Program-made: the position numbers and the translations under genes
DNA from: Eopsaltria australis
Taxonomy: Eukaryota; Chordata; Aves; Passeriformes; Petroicidae
Reading direction: 5' to 3'
NCBI GenBank assembly: GCA_034509425.1
Contig: JAVTVJ010000566.1
Span: forward strand, 62,001 to 126,000
Length of the DNA stretch: 64,000 nt
Notes under the pieces: model-generated
What the model was told of the DNA's origin: nothing
Seen by the model: the letters and a program-made list of their open reading frames with translations, nothing else
Database searches by the model: none
Shown: in pieces, positions 1-11,331 of the stretch
How positions within the stretch are numbered: position 1 is the stretch's first letter
Layout of the letters: every line of letters starts with the position of its first letter

Positions 1-11
1 GAGAGAGGTAC

Positions 12-1139
12 CTGTAGTTTGGAATATAAAGGGTTACACAGCCGCCCTCCTTGGCACAGGGCAGGTGGAACCATCTCCTGCAGCCTTCCTCGCAGCACAT
101 GACGGTGGCCCCGCTCTGGCCGCAGACGCAGCAGTGCTGCAAAGAGCCAAGCAGCCCCATCAGCGGCAGCCTCGGGGCCTCCCCAGGCGGCCCCACGGCT
201 CCGGGCAGGGCGCAGGATGCGGCCGCTGCTGGGTCTCAGCCCACACAGCAGCCTGGTGGAGGAGGCTCCTGGGCCAGAGCCTCTGTGCAGCTGCTGGCAG
301 CCAGACTTTCATCCCACAGCCGGCTGGATGGCCGGCCTTTCTTTCCTGGGCTCTGGCCTGAGCTTTGGCAAACCTCGGCTGGCACAAATCTCCCTGCTCT
401 TGTCACGCTCTCACCTTCTGTGCCGCCCGCCTGACTGCAATTTGGATATCGTGTGGGTGAAAGCCCATCAGTCCGGAACGGGCATTGTGCCGTCGAAATA
501 GCAGAGTGGCAAAAAACTGCAGAACAGGGGAGGAGCTGATGAGGAGGGAGTGGCAGGGACTGCCCACTGCCTTGCTGGAGGGAGCGCCCGGGGCAACTCA
601 CCAGGCAGAACACGTGGGCACAGAGCCCGTGTTTCTGCAGTTTGTCGCCGCAGGTGTCCGGGTCAGCCTCTGCACGGTGACACAGCATGCACGCTGCAGG
701 GGACAGAGCCAATGGCAGCGGGCATGAGCACCTCTGCGGGGCTCTCAGCCTGCAGCATCGGCCCCAAGGGCTGCTCTGTCCCTGCCTGCCTGCCTGCCTG
801 CCTGGCTGATGGGCAGGGCTGGAGGCCTTGGAGAGCAGGGGCCATTGCGGGCACGGCTGTCCCAACAGCTGCCCCCTGGCCCAGCCGGGCCCCACTTGGG
901 CAGGAAGGAGGCTCCCGGGCCTGGCCTGGCAGAGCAGCTCCAGCCTCCCCCTGCTTCTGCTCTGGGTCCCACACTGGCCGCTCCAAAAGCCCTTGTGCCA
1001 GGCTGTGGGAGAGCTGCTTTGCCCTCACCTGGCTCCCTGGCATCAGCGGCCTCCTGCTTCCTGTCAGACATGGTCGTGGTCATGGGTGAGTCCCTGTTCA
1101 GGAACGCCGTGGTCTGCTCCAGGTGCTCGTCCTCTCTCT
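12..1139 (-). CDS. PHF7-like PHD-finger gene, 5' exons only (cut by window edge)
   Basis: Coding exons on the minus strand: exon 1 at 1029-1071 (start codon at 1071-1069; a likely splice acceptor gives a 5' border at 1139), exon 2 at 602-693, exon 3 at 415-516 and exon 4 at 12-136. All have consensus GT/AG borders and join in frame. Exon 2 carries the first zinc-ligand cluster (CMLC, then CGD..HGLCAH). Exon 4 carries the HCCVCGQSG..CC..WFHLPC part of an extended PHD domain. The order matches the N-terminal half of PHF7/G2E3 proteins, which read histone marks or act as RING-type ubiquitin ligases. The remaining exons lie left of position 1. The sequence equals that of the complete gene at 9218-12470, so this copy may be intact too, but that cannot be judged here. 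Confidence 0.8.
780..805. repeat. CCTG/CAGG tetranucleotide microsatellite in PHF7-like intron 1
   Basis: A short run of CCTG units lies in the first coding intron. The same microsatellite marks intron 1 of every related copy, with differing unit number (near 4883, 12111, 16215, 38448, 49951 and 54031). It is useful for telling copies apart. Confidence 0.85.
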
Positions 1140-3165
1140 CTGTGGGAGAAAGAAGAGCAGTGAGGAGTTTGCAGCACAGGCCCAGGGGCACGAGGACTCT
1201 ACTCCCTGGTGAGCCCCGTGTGAGCCCTGCTCCTGTGCGCTTTCTCCTCCCGTCGTCGCGTCGAGGAACGCTGCCGTCTCGTCCGCAACTTGCTCTGTTG
1301 ATTCTGGCAAGGGAGAGGCGCGTGAGCCTGCAGCACAGGCCCAGAGCCCCGAGGTGTGGGGCCCCTGTGGTCCCTGGGCAGCCGCGTCCCTGGCCTGCCT
1401 TCTCCTCCCGTTGTCAGGTCGCACTGACACACGGCCTGAGCCCAGCGTTGCCTTTTGTGGCCTTGGTCGCACGGGTCACAATGGCCTCACTGACATCAGC
1501 ACCGTGCACCCAATATTGGGGTAGCCATGGCCTCAGTTCCCTGCCAGCCACTTGAGGCGGCCCCCTTGGTAGCCGAGATTCTGCGATGGGTCCGAGCCTT
1601 TGGCGAGTGCGGAAGCAGGGCAGGGACTCCTGCAGCAAGCGCAGGGTCAAATGCCACGTCCCGGGGCAGCCATCGAGGCTGGCAGTGCTGGCAGAAAGGT
1701 GCTGTTCAGGCAGGGCCGCTCCAGGGCTCCGGCCCCGGCCAAGGGAAATCTCTGCTCCTTCCCCTGGCACTTGGTTGCCCGGAGAGCTTGTGGAGTCCCT
1801 TGCCCCTGACAGGTTCCAAACCTGCTCCACTTGAACCAACGTTTTCCTCAAGAGCTGTCTGGAGGAAACTAAGATGAACCTGAATGGATGCCACTGCTGA
1901 TCACTGTTGGCAACAGGACATAAAGCTGCAGACTACCACAGCTGCCTCCCAACCTCAATTATCCTGTCATCCTATGAACTAACAACCTTGACATTTCATA
2001 TGAAATGGAAAAATTGCTATGAAGCTCCTGAGAATCGTCATCTTTTGCACGGACTCAATGGAAACCCAGGGAATTCAATGGGAGGTTTCTGTGTACACCT
2101 GACTGGAGAGTTTGAAGCAGTCCTCGACTCAGAAGTCAAATGCAGGAGGATGCTTTTCCCACATGAAAGGAACTTTGCCAGTTTGCTCCGTGCTTTCCTA
2201 CTAGCAAACATATTGTGGCAGGACGTCTGTCCCCTCACCTGCCCCTCCTGTGTGCCACAGCTAACGGGTGTCTAAAGAGATAACCTAAGGGCAGGAAGGC
2301 CCAGCAGGGGTCACCTCTGGCGCCAGAGGGCTCAAGCCTCAGCTAAGAATCAACATCTTAGTCTGCAGAGCTGATGAAAGGAGAGATAAAGGAAAAAATC
2401 ACTGACTTAAGAGTCATGGTTTTACACTGTAAAAGATAGCCGAGCTATCACTGAGGCAGAAGTCTCACACACCCTAAAAGTGTTTGAAGCTTCTCCCCGC
2501 AGTTTGGATGCAGGCTTCGTGGTTACTTCCCCGGGGATTGAGAGAAAGGATCTCGATGTGCTACACCAACAAATTGGATGGTAAGATACATTGAATCCTA
2601 AGCTTATACTGTTTCTTCACTAGCTGTAAGTGAAAAAAGTACCATTCTCGTGCACTGTAAGTTATTTACTAGTAATTTTTCTTTCTGTTTTATTCCTGTG
2701 CAGTATCGGTTTGTTTTTAAGTCTTGTATCTGTTAGTTTTCCCATCTATTCATAAATGTTTCATTCTACAATAGACAGAATCAGTCATCATTAAAAGAAC
2801 TTATACACAAAAGTGGGCTTTGGGGTGCTGGTTACCTCAATAAGGTTACTACCTACTGCCAAGGCCTGGGCAGGAGGCAAGGACTGATTTTAACCCCCAC
2901 ATCCATTTGTGACATATATTGAGAAAAAAATCAAGAAGAGAAGCACAAACAGTTCTTGTAGTCTTCTCTCATTCGTGTCTTTGCAAACATGCTCCTGGAA
3001 AATTCACATCAATGACTTCCAGAACAATCAGCGGGGTCCCTGGGAAACAGGGCAAGGGGTGCCGAGCAGGGACAGCCCTGCACCTGCCTGATGCTGGGGC
3101 AGCAGGAGTTCATCCATTTTCCTGTCTCCTTTGAGAGCCACCCTGAGAGGCTAACGATACCTTCA
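1140..3165. other. 5' flank of PHF7-like gene; no gene recognised
   Basis: Positions 1200-1480 hold two imperfect copies of a segment of about 120 bp, each ending near the shared string CCCAGGGGC/CCCAGAGCC. A fragment of this segment recurs at 4676-4760. The remainder contains only open frames that I cannot link to any family, such as a 122-codon frame at 1907-2275. No promoter motif could be fixed. The same sequence recurs at 12471-14497. Confidence 0.5.
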
Positions 3166-3170
3166 CTGAA

Positions 3171-3420
3171 GTAGGAGGGAGGCACAGTTGGTGCAATGCC
3201 AGAGAGTGCCTTTATCCAGGAGGCAGGGAGGAGGCAGAGGGGTAAGCTGGCGCTCTGCAGGGAACCCGTCTCTCAGCACTGGCTCAAAGCAGAAGGAGGC
3301 AGCAGAGCTTGGCCGGACAATGCCAAGCTGTGGACACTTTGTCCGCAGCGCCAGGAAGCCGTTTGCTTCTCCAGGCCCTGGGCACTGCTCCAGTGCTGCT
3401 CCTGTGGCTTACATACAGAC
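3171..3420 (+). pseudogene. PHF7-like exon 7/8 remnant
   Basis: Positions 3176-3241 align with PHF7-like exon 7 (reading ...NARECLYPGGREEAE) and end at a GGTAAG donor. Positions 3363-3415 align with the start of exon 8 (GCCCTGGG.ACTGCTCC), preceded by a CTCCAG acceptor. The reading is interrupted and the other exons are missing, so this is a relic. It lies just upstream of a relic NOL8-like last exon, the same pairing seen at 4590-5586. Confidence 0.7.
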
Positions 3421-3740
3421 ACAGAGCTCCCTGCTCTTTCTCAAGCCTGTTCAGCACCGGACAGGATGACACGGTCAAACGTTGTCTTTGTTACATGATC
3501 TAATTATGAAAAGTCCTGCAAAGAAGCAACTCTCATTCAAAGCATACACACAAAAAAACCCCAGACCCTGGTAGAAACCTTGACTTGATACAAGAAACAT
3601 GTTCCTGTTCAGAAACACAGGCCAAGAGTTTTGGTCAATACTTTTTCCTATTAGATCTTTGAAAGGATCTCAAAGGTAACATGGTTGGACAACTTCTTTG
3701 AGGAACAAACAGGAAACACTTGTGATGCCTAAAAGAAGAT

Positions 3741-3793
3741 TCATTGGTTTGCTTTCGCTTTCCTTTTGGCATCCTTACACTTCTGCCGGCATT
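3741..3793 (-). pseudogene. NOL8-like terminal exon relic
   Basis: On the minus strand a TTTTCTAG acceptor is followed by a short exon reading CRQKCKDAKRKAKANQ and a TGA stop (3741-3743). Lys/Arg-rich ends with a KDA(K/R)RK core are, as I recall, how the nucleolar protein NOL8 ends. No other NOL8 exon lies directly upstream, so this is an isolated fragment. A diverged second copy lies at 5534-5586. Confidence 0.55.
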
Positions 3794-4024
3794 CTAGAAA
3801 ATCATGAAAATCCAGCATAGTATTAGGGGAAGTTTCTGAATTCACCGTTAGTCTCAAATACTTTCTTTACGTACAGTTGAGGAACTGTTCCTGTAACGTA
3901 GAGAGATTTAGTGGTTTCCCTGTTGAGTATACAACATGACATTATAGACTCCAGTATAGTAAAAAACTTCTGTTGCCTGGTAATTACAAAGCTTCAAGCT
4001 CTTCCAGAGGCTTTCCCCTGTGGA

Positions 4025-4290
4025 ACTTCATCAGGTCCCTCTCTGCTCCGTTCTTGAGCCTGTCCTTGTCTCACCGAAGGGCAGCACAGCCTTGTGGTGC
4101 ATCAGCCCCTGCTCCTGCTTCTGTCCCATCAGCAAACGTGCTGAGGGAGCGTGCTGTCCCTTCTGCCAGGTCACTGGGGAAGAGGGCAAGCAAGGCCGGC
4201 CCCAGCACGGCCCCCTGAGGTCACAAGCCTCTGAGTTTGGAGCCCCACTGTCCACTTCTCTACCGCAGTCTCCCTGAGCTGGCTCTGAGC
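4025..4290. repeat. Possible diverged interspersed repeat (CR1-associated type)
   Basis: The text TTCTTGAGCCTGTCC, then CAGCACAGCCTTGTGGTG, then CAGCAAACGTGCTGAGGG follows the layout of a common avian interspersed repeat that I associate with CR1 elements. It is strongly diverged and lacks a recognisable 3' end. The duplicate lies at 15357-15622. Confidence 0.3.
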
Positions 4291-4589
4291 ATGTTATGGG
4301 AGGCAGGGACAAAGGCTGCCTGAAGTCCCGGTTGACAACAGCCACTGCTCTTCCCTCACAAACCCAGCCAGTCACTGCAGCAGAGGTGGCAATGAGATCG
4401 GTCAAGCATGCATTTCCCTTCCTGTTATTCCACAGGCTTGGAGATGACAACCAGGAGGAGCTGTTGTGTAAGCTTTCCGGAGATGGAGGTGATGCTGATG
4501 CACCTGCACTTTCCTGTGCCCTTTTGGAAGACTGGAGTGATGCTGGCGTTCCCGCACGGCTCACGCCTCTCTCCCAGGGCATCACCTTC

Positions 4590-5458
4590 CCTTACCTGCT
4601 GGCAGTGCACTCTGTGCCAGGGACAGGAGCGGAGACTTCTCTGGGTCACAAAAGGGAACGCTGGGCTCAGGCCGTGTGTCAGTGCAACCTGACAACGGGA
4701 GGAGAAGGCAGGCCAGGGACGTGGCTGCCCAGGGACCAGAGGGGCCCCACACCGCTGCCAGGCCGGGCCCGGGAGCCTCCTTCCTGCCCAAGTGGGGCCC
4801 GGCTGGGCCAGGGGGCAGCTGTTGGGACAGCCGTGCCCGCAATGGCCCCTGCTCTCCAAGGCCTCCAGCCCTGCCCATCAGCAGGCAGGCAGGCAGGCAG
4901 GCAGGGACAGAGCAGCCCTTGGGGCCGATGCTGCAGGCTGAGAGCCCCGCAGAGGTGCTCATGCCCGCTGCCATTGGCTCTGTCCCCTGCAGCGTGCATG
5001 CTGTGTCACCGTGCAGAGGCTGACCCCTGTGCTTCCACAGGCCCTGGGATCTGCTCCTGTGCTGCTGCTGCTCTGCCCAGGGCACTCACGGGCGCTGCTC
5101 GTGCCTGGCAGCGAGCAGAGCCAGCTGGGAGTGTGACAGCAGTGCTGCTCTGGGCACCGCTGCCAGGCAAAGCACCCGGGTGTCCCTGGCCGGGGGACAG
5201 GGCCCAGGCAGGTCCCGCTTAGCACGGCCTGTCCATTCCTCCTGGGGGCTGGGGGCACTGCTGTGGCCTGAGGGGCCCTTGACATTCCTGGTTGTCCTTA
5301 CAGCCCCCAGGGATGAGCTGCAGCTCAAAGGCCCCAGCCTGGCCAGACAGTCAGGCCTGGAGCCTTCCCGTGGCTCCCCAGAACCCGAGACCATGAGCCC
5401 CAGCTCACAGACACTGCCTACCAGGGTTCACCAATATTTTTTCTGCTTAGATCTTTGA
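4590..5458 (+). pseudogene. Internally deleted PHF7-like pseudogene (exon 2 fused to exon 8)
   Basis: Positions 4676-4760 match the 5' flank of the intact gene. Positions 4760-4992 match intron 1 with its CAGG microsatellite. Exon 2 starts at 4993 but stops after 34 nt at 5026, where it runs straight into the end of intron 7 and exon 8 (from 5041). The exon 8 donor is lost. Exon 9 starts at 5304 and decays by 5458 into NOL8-like flank. Exons 3-7, and thus both PHD modules, are missing, so no working protein is expected. The same exon 2/exon 8 junction occurs at 16358 and 50100. Confidence 0.8.
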
Positions 5459-5533
5459 AAGGATTTTGAAAATAACATTGTTTGGCAACTTCTTCAAGGA
5501 AGATACATGACACGCTTCTAATCACTAAAAGGT

Positions 5534-8500
5534 TTATTGGTTTGTTTTCACTTTCCCTTTGGCATCCTTATGCTTCCTTCGTCATTGCAGAACATAATGA
5601 ATATCTAACGTATTCCTAGGAGAAGATTCTCCATCCACTATTAGCAGAAGTCTCTAAATTCGCTCTTTCTCTGTAACACTTCCTTTACATATCGTTAAGT
5701 AGCTGCTCCTGGAACATACAGAGATTTAGTGGCTTAGCAGACTGGACAGCACAACATGATGTTCTACACACCAGTATACTAAAAAGCTGTTGTTCCCTGC
5801 TAATGACAAAGTTTCAGGCTCTTCTCAAGGTCCTGAATGAATTTCTCATGCCAATTCCTAGCCACCTTCCCTCCCCATGCTCAGCTTCCAGCCACACTTA
5901 GCAGGGAACAGACGTCACATACTCACCTCAAGCAAGAATCCACGTCTGTCTTCCCAACTCTCTTTTTCTTCACTGAGCTCTATTGATCTACAGAATAACT
6001 TTGGGCCCTCTGCACAGAACAAAGAACCACTAAATGGGGTTAAACACTTCTGATGATGCTGCTGCTTCTAACATTCATGAACAACTCAGCAAGAAAGTCA
6101 GAAGCTCTATTCTTCACGTCCTTCCTATTCTCTTGCCCCCCACCACACGCTGCCTCCAACAGAACTGCTCTGTTCTGCAGCCTGGTGTACCAAATAAATG
6201 AAAGGCAGCAGCAGTTTCCCTGAACATGCTGAAATCTAAATTGCAGTGAAATAGCGGCTGTTTCATCAAAAGCTCAGCACTGGGATCCCACATCTTCCCC
6301 CCAAAACTGATGCCTGCTAAGGACTGACATCTCCATTTGAACACACCCTGTGAATCAGATAGGCTGGAAGGTTGCAGGGCAGCAACTGCATAAACACAGC
6401 AATGCATTTCATTAGAGTTATCTCCTAAGTTTCAAGAAACGAACATCCTTGAAGCCTGTCCTAAGCCTATATTCTAGAAAATAGAACAAGCAATTGTTTT
6501 GGCAGCCTGGGGAGTTTTGGGGGGCTGTGTATGTTTCCTTTTGTTGTTGTTTTCTTTGTTTTTATATACAAAACTGACTGGATTGAGAAGAGAAAACCCC
6601 AGATTCATTAGGACGAAGAAGCACACGGACATAGGTGGCTGACAAGAACACTCAACATTCTTAATGGTAACACCAGAAAGGCAGGGAAAAGTTAAAGACG
6701 ATCTACATACCTGAGAGGATCCAAAATGTCTGGGTAACCTGTCAAGTGACTATTTTTTGGGTAAACTCTAAAAGTCCAGATAACGATGAGGCAATTATCT
6801 GAAAGAAAAGAAAGGCAGCAAGCTGCTCAGCCTTTATTTTCCCAGGACTTTCTCACGGGATTCTACCACAACTTAGACCTCAAGGAAGGATGGCAAATCT
6901 TGACTACAGAACATTCCAAACCAGGCAGCACTTTTTCCTCACTGAATTCCAGTAAGAGTTTAAAAGGGAAAAAAAACCATACAAAAGGGGGTGAATAAGT
7001 TCTGTGTTACCTCTTAGGCGTTCATCATCTCTGGAGAAGAAGAAAACTCTAGCACTTTCTGTGTGCGGGAAAGAAGGCAACCTAGACAAGTACAAAGGGA
7101 TTTTAGCATCCTCAAAGGCACTATCAAATTCCATGAACACGAGTTGAAGCTGTAGTGCTTCAGAGAAATGGTATACATTGAAGCGCTTTATTCCACAGGA
7201 ACCAAATTGAGCCTTCTCTAAAGAACCCCGCTTTTTAAAAGAAAACTGACTGTGCCTTTGGCTTTTGGCCAAACTCCAAGTGGGTCTGGTCAAAGCAAAA
7301 TGACCCAGTTCATTTCTTGTGCTCAACTTCTCTCTTTTCATATTCAACTTCACATCAAGTGGGCTGCTGGGGCTTTTGACTCTGTGCAGCACCAATGGTT
7401 TTCCAAGATGACTTTCATTGCTCAGAGGTGTGCAATACCCATTTCCCATTCCCTGCAGGTTGCTATTATTATTCCCACTGCATCCCATTTCTACAGCCCA
7501 GTAGAGGACAAATACAAATGGAACTTGCATTTCTTGGTCCTTTTCAATTTCTGACGTCTCAGGCTCATCATCAGCCTCAGAACTGCTCTCTTGGCTATGT
7601 GAACCCTCTTGCCATGTGACTTTTACCGGTTTTATTGTTCCAAGTAGGTAGGGCTCTGCAATAACAGCAACAAAAAGGGAAAAAAAAGCCAAAAGCAGAT
7701 TAATTCTCTACTTGCTCAGAAAAATCCCTCCTTTCAAGTGAAATACTTACACTGGAGAAGACAGATTTAAGGACAGAATCTTCTCCTCCCAGATTTTCTG
7801 AGCTAAATCTCTGCTCCAGTATTTGCCACTTTGTTCTAGGGATCTCTTATGTATTCTTAAACATCTAGCATTGCATTCAGAAGACACGGAATGCCTTCTG
7901 AATTCAGCAGAAGTGTGGGGGGCTTGGTGCTTTGTGTTGTTGCACTGGGTTTTTTTCATATTTCATATACCTTCACATGGTTTCTTTTCTTTCCTCCATG
8001 ACTGTGACTTGATTTAATATTGTTTCATCTTCATCTCATAAGGCCTCATTTTATCTGAGGTTAGGACAGCCCAATGATCATGTGCCATTCGGTTTCCATT
8101 TCCTAAAGGTCCAAGAATAGAATTCAGTAACTAACAGAATGTTCGTGGATCTTGGGGTCAACTCCAGGATTTTGCTCCTCACTCTACAGAAACACACATT
8201 TTCTTTAGAATCTTGTTAGGCCCTACGAAACTTGGTATGACTGGTGTGCCATCTCTTTCCCTGTTTGAGAAATTCAGGGGATGACAGCAAGCTTTTTCAC
8301 CACTCTGCAAAAAACCCAATGCCTTCTCAAAGAACACCTTTCGAAATTCCTGAGATGCAAGCAGGAGTTACCTCTCATTAATCCACCACAACCTTGGCAA
8401 GTAGAAAGGAAGATCAAAATGCTTCTGCCTAATTACTGTCTTCTGCTGCTGAAAATCCCCTGGATGCTGACCTTCTTTACACCATACTGCTCTACAGTGC

Positions 8501-8968
8501 CTGCCAGAAGCTCTTCCTTAGAAATGGCACAGTTAGAGGGGTTCTGCTGGTACCTTCTTTGATGCCCAACTCCTCCGTGTCTCCAAAGAAGGAAAACTTG
8601 AAAGCACTCGACTCCTGAGCCACGTCCTTCTCAGGCAAAGGTCCCAAATGGTCATGTGGGGCAGAGCCCTGCACGTCCTCTCTGTCCCAGGGTATTTCCT
8701 CGGTTTTTTCCTGGTTTGTTCTTTGAATGTCCAAGCAAGTCTTTTAAATCAGCAGCGATATCGGAATCGATTTCTTCAGGCACTTGAGGCAGTGTCTCAC
8801 TCTCTTCTTTCGTCTTCCTTTGGGCTTTACTGAAATGAGAATGTTCAAGGGTAGCAACACAGCACATGTCCTTTTCAAAGACAGCTTCTCCAAGAGCCAC
8901 CTTGCTCTTCATGTCTCCCTGAACGTATCCAAGCCCAGTAAGGAGTGGTTCACGTTCAAGGGTAGGCA
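5534..8968 (-). pseudogene. NOL8: NOL8-like 3' gene fragment
   Basis: Minus-strand exons in order: 8968-8554 (contains SDIAADLKDLLG and, in another frame, SSAFKFSFFGDTEELGIKE; the frame change within the exon is disabling), 7655-7525 (IKPVKVTWQEG then an acidic Ser/Glu stretch), 7058-7011 (SARVFFFSRDDERLR) and 5586-5534 (RRKHKDAKGKVKTNQ, stop). These are in the order I expect for the C-terminal part of NOL8, a nucleolar RNA-binding protein involved in rRNA processing. The RRM-bearing 5' half is absent. A continuous 262-codon minus-strand frame (6904-7692) spans two of the exons but includes presumed intron. The exon at 8554-8968 has an inverted counterpart at 41581-41995. Gene identity is from memory of motifs. 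Confidence 0.6.
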
Positions 8969-11331
8969 CTGGGGAAACATCTGAGGCTGGAGTCTAAAGG
9001 CAGGAACAAGTGTCCTTTCTAAATAGCCACATCCTTAGGTGACTTTTCACTTAAATACATGCAAAAATGAGGGTATTTAGCACAGATTTCTTTCCTGCCA
9101 ATAGAAATGTCAAGAGCTAATAGGATTTTCTCAGAGACCTGCAAATCTCAGGGTCCCTGTATTGACCTTTCTCACCTTCACTTACAGCAGCGAACAGACT
9201 GGAAAGAAAAGATGACACTACACGCCGCTGTTCCAGGTCCGAGCTGAGGCGCGACGTTGCTGGCGGGAGCGGCTGCTCCTGCGGGACATCCCCAATGGTG
9301 TCCCACTGCGCCTGGGCCTCTCAGCACTCTCTGCTCTCCTCCGGCTCCTGTCCCTGCGACTGCCGCTCCGGACAGGTTGATCCGAGGCGCGACGTTGCAG
9401 GCGGGAGCGGCTGCGTCTGGGGGACGTCCCTGACGGCGTCTCCCTTTGCGTGGGCCTCTCAGGCCCTGGTCCTCTCCTGTGGCTTCTATCACGGCGACTC
9501 TGGGATCGCACAGGTGGACTTGGGGCCTGGCGTTGCTGGCAGGAGTGGCCGCATCTGGGGGAAGCCTGTGATGGTGAGGCCCTTGGCCTGGGCCTCTCAG
9601 CTCGTGCTGTTGTCGGGCGAATTCTGTCCTGGGGACTCCTTGACCGGACAGGTCGATTCAAGGCCCGACCTTGCTGGCGAGAGCGGCTGCGTCTGGGGGA
9701 TGCCTGCGATGGCGTCTCCCTGTTCCTGGGCCTCTCAGCCCTTGATCCTGTCCTGCAGTTCCTGTCTCGGCGACTCCTTGACCGCACGGATTGGCTTGGG
9801 GCCCGACGTTGCTGGCGAGAGCGGTTTCGCCTGCGGTCAGGCCCAGCATGTCTGGAATGGCTCCTGTTCTCAGGGTCTGGGGAGCTGTCGTATGTTGACC
9901 CTGATCTTGCCTCTGTGCTGGTGCTGCTGCTCTCCGTCAAGGAAAATTGCAGCAACTGCTGCGATGCTGCATGGCGACGGCTCCTGCGGTTTCTGGTCTC
10001 TGAAGATGGAGACTGGCGAGCCAGACCCGACGACACCGGGCTGCGGGAGCTGGGACGGATGGCCTGGGATGCTGGGGAGCCACGGGAAGGCTCCAGGCCT
10101 GACTGTCTGGCCAGGCTGGAGCCACTGAGCTGCGGCTCATCCCGGGAGGCTGCAAGGGCAAGCAGGAATGTCAAGGGCCCCTGAGCCAGGCCAAGTAAGA
10201 GCAATGCCGCCAGCCCTCAAGGAGTGGACGGGCTGTGCCAAAGCCAGTGTGGAAACTGCCAAGCCCATGGGCAATGTACCTGGCCCAGGGGCACTGACCC
10301 CGGCCCAGAGTCACCCATGTCCTTTGCCTCATACCTGTGCCCAGCCCAGCACAGCTGTCGCACTCCCAGTTGGTTCTCCTCTTGTTCAGGCCAGAGCAGC
10401 GCCTGTGGGTGCCCTCAGCAGCACAGGAGGAGCACAGGAGCAGTTCCCAGGGCCTGGAGAAACAAACGGGTTCATGGTCCTGAAGACAAAGCGCCCACAG
10501 CTCGGGATTGTCCAGCTGAACTCTGCTGGCACCTTCTGCTTTGAGCCAGTGCTGAGACACGGCTTCTCCACAGAGCCCTGGGTGCTGCTTCCCAACTTAC
10601 CCCTCTTCCTCTGCCTCCTCCCGGCCTCCTGGATAAAGGCACTCCCTGGCATTGCACCTGCTGTGCCTCTCTCCTAGATCCGCAAAGGCATCGTTGTCCT
10701 CCCATGTTGGCTGTCTGATGGAGAAAGGCAAAGCTGATGAGTTTCTGCTGCCCCACCCTCACAGAGGTACAGGGTGTCCCTGCTCTTCCTCCAGTGCTTT
10801 TCCAACTCGTGCATGAAGCTGAAGCCCAGTGGCACGGGACAGGGCAGGGCCTGGCACAGCACAGCACTTGCAGCCTCCTGTCTTGTGAGCCAGGCACAAG
10901 GACACCAACCTTAATGGGATTCGGATCCCCATGATGAACATTTGTGGAAGGAATTCTGTGATGTTTCTGCAGAGGGGGCAGTGGAGGCATAAAGCACCAG
11001 CGCGCAAGGCCTGTCCCTGCCGGGCAAACAGAAGCAGCGTGAGCGAGGCCCTGGTGCTGCTGAGCACCTGCTGTGCCCCGGGGCTGAGGGGATGGCTCCT
11101 GCCTGCATGCAGTCCCTGTGGAACCAGGCTCTTTTGCACGCTGGGCACACCATGGTGCTGTAAGAGATTTTGTCCTCCACAGGCTCCATGCAGATGGGGC
11201 ATTCAGTGCCTGGCTCCGGAGTCGCCTGCACGTCCTGCTCTGGGCGGTGCTCAGCGCAGTAGGAGCTGGGGAAAAAGGGATGGGCAAAGTGAGAAATGCT
11301 GCGTCCTTCCTTAGGGGTGACCAGGAGTGGA
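7180..11331. other. Remainder of the ~11.33 kb tandem unit, present once
   Basis: This is the part of the tandem unit that is not repeated after 18511. It contains the NOL8-like 5' exons and PHF7-like exons 5-9. Positions 8265-11331 have an inverted homologue at about 39240-42285. Confidence 0.8.

Larger units (their letters stand above)
1..7179. repeat. Tandem segmental duplication, left copy (partial unit)
   Basis: This stretch matches 11332-18511 base for base with an offset of 11331, rising to 11332 after one extra A in a poly-A run near 14250. By eye I find roughly ten differences in 7.2 kb, so identity is about 99.9%. The match ends abruptly after 7179, where the right copy switches to LTR-like sequence at 18512. 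The left edge is the window edge, so the array probably continues to the left. Confidence 0.95.

Noticed and set aside
236..895. 219-codon open frame (and repeats of it near 11567 and 38256)
   Set aside because: It overlaps PHF7-like exons 2 and 3 and runs through their introns. It is kept open by GC-rich composition; the spliced model explains the sequence better.
809..1555. 248-codon plus-strand frame, also at 12140-12886
   Set aside because: Antisense to PHF7-like exon 1 and intron 1. Low-complexity reading, no domain, composition-driven.
1907..2275. 122-codon frame, duplicated at 13238-13606
   Set aside because: No family resemblance, no splice or promoter context, and conservation is explained by the recent duplication.
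4296..5222. 308-codon frame on the plus strand
   Set aside because: It reads through a PHF7-like pseudogene, including intron sequence; not a separate gene.
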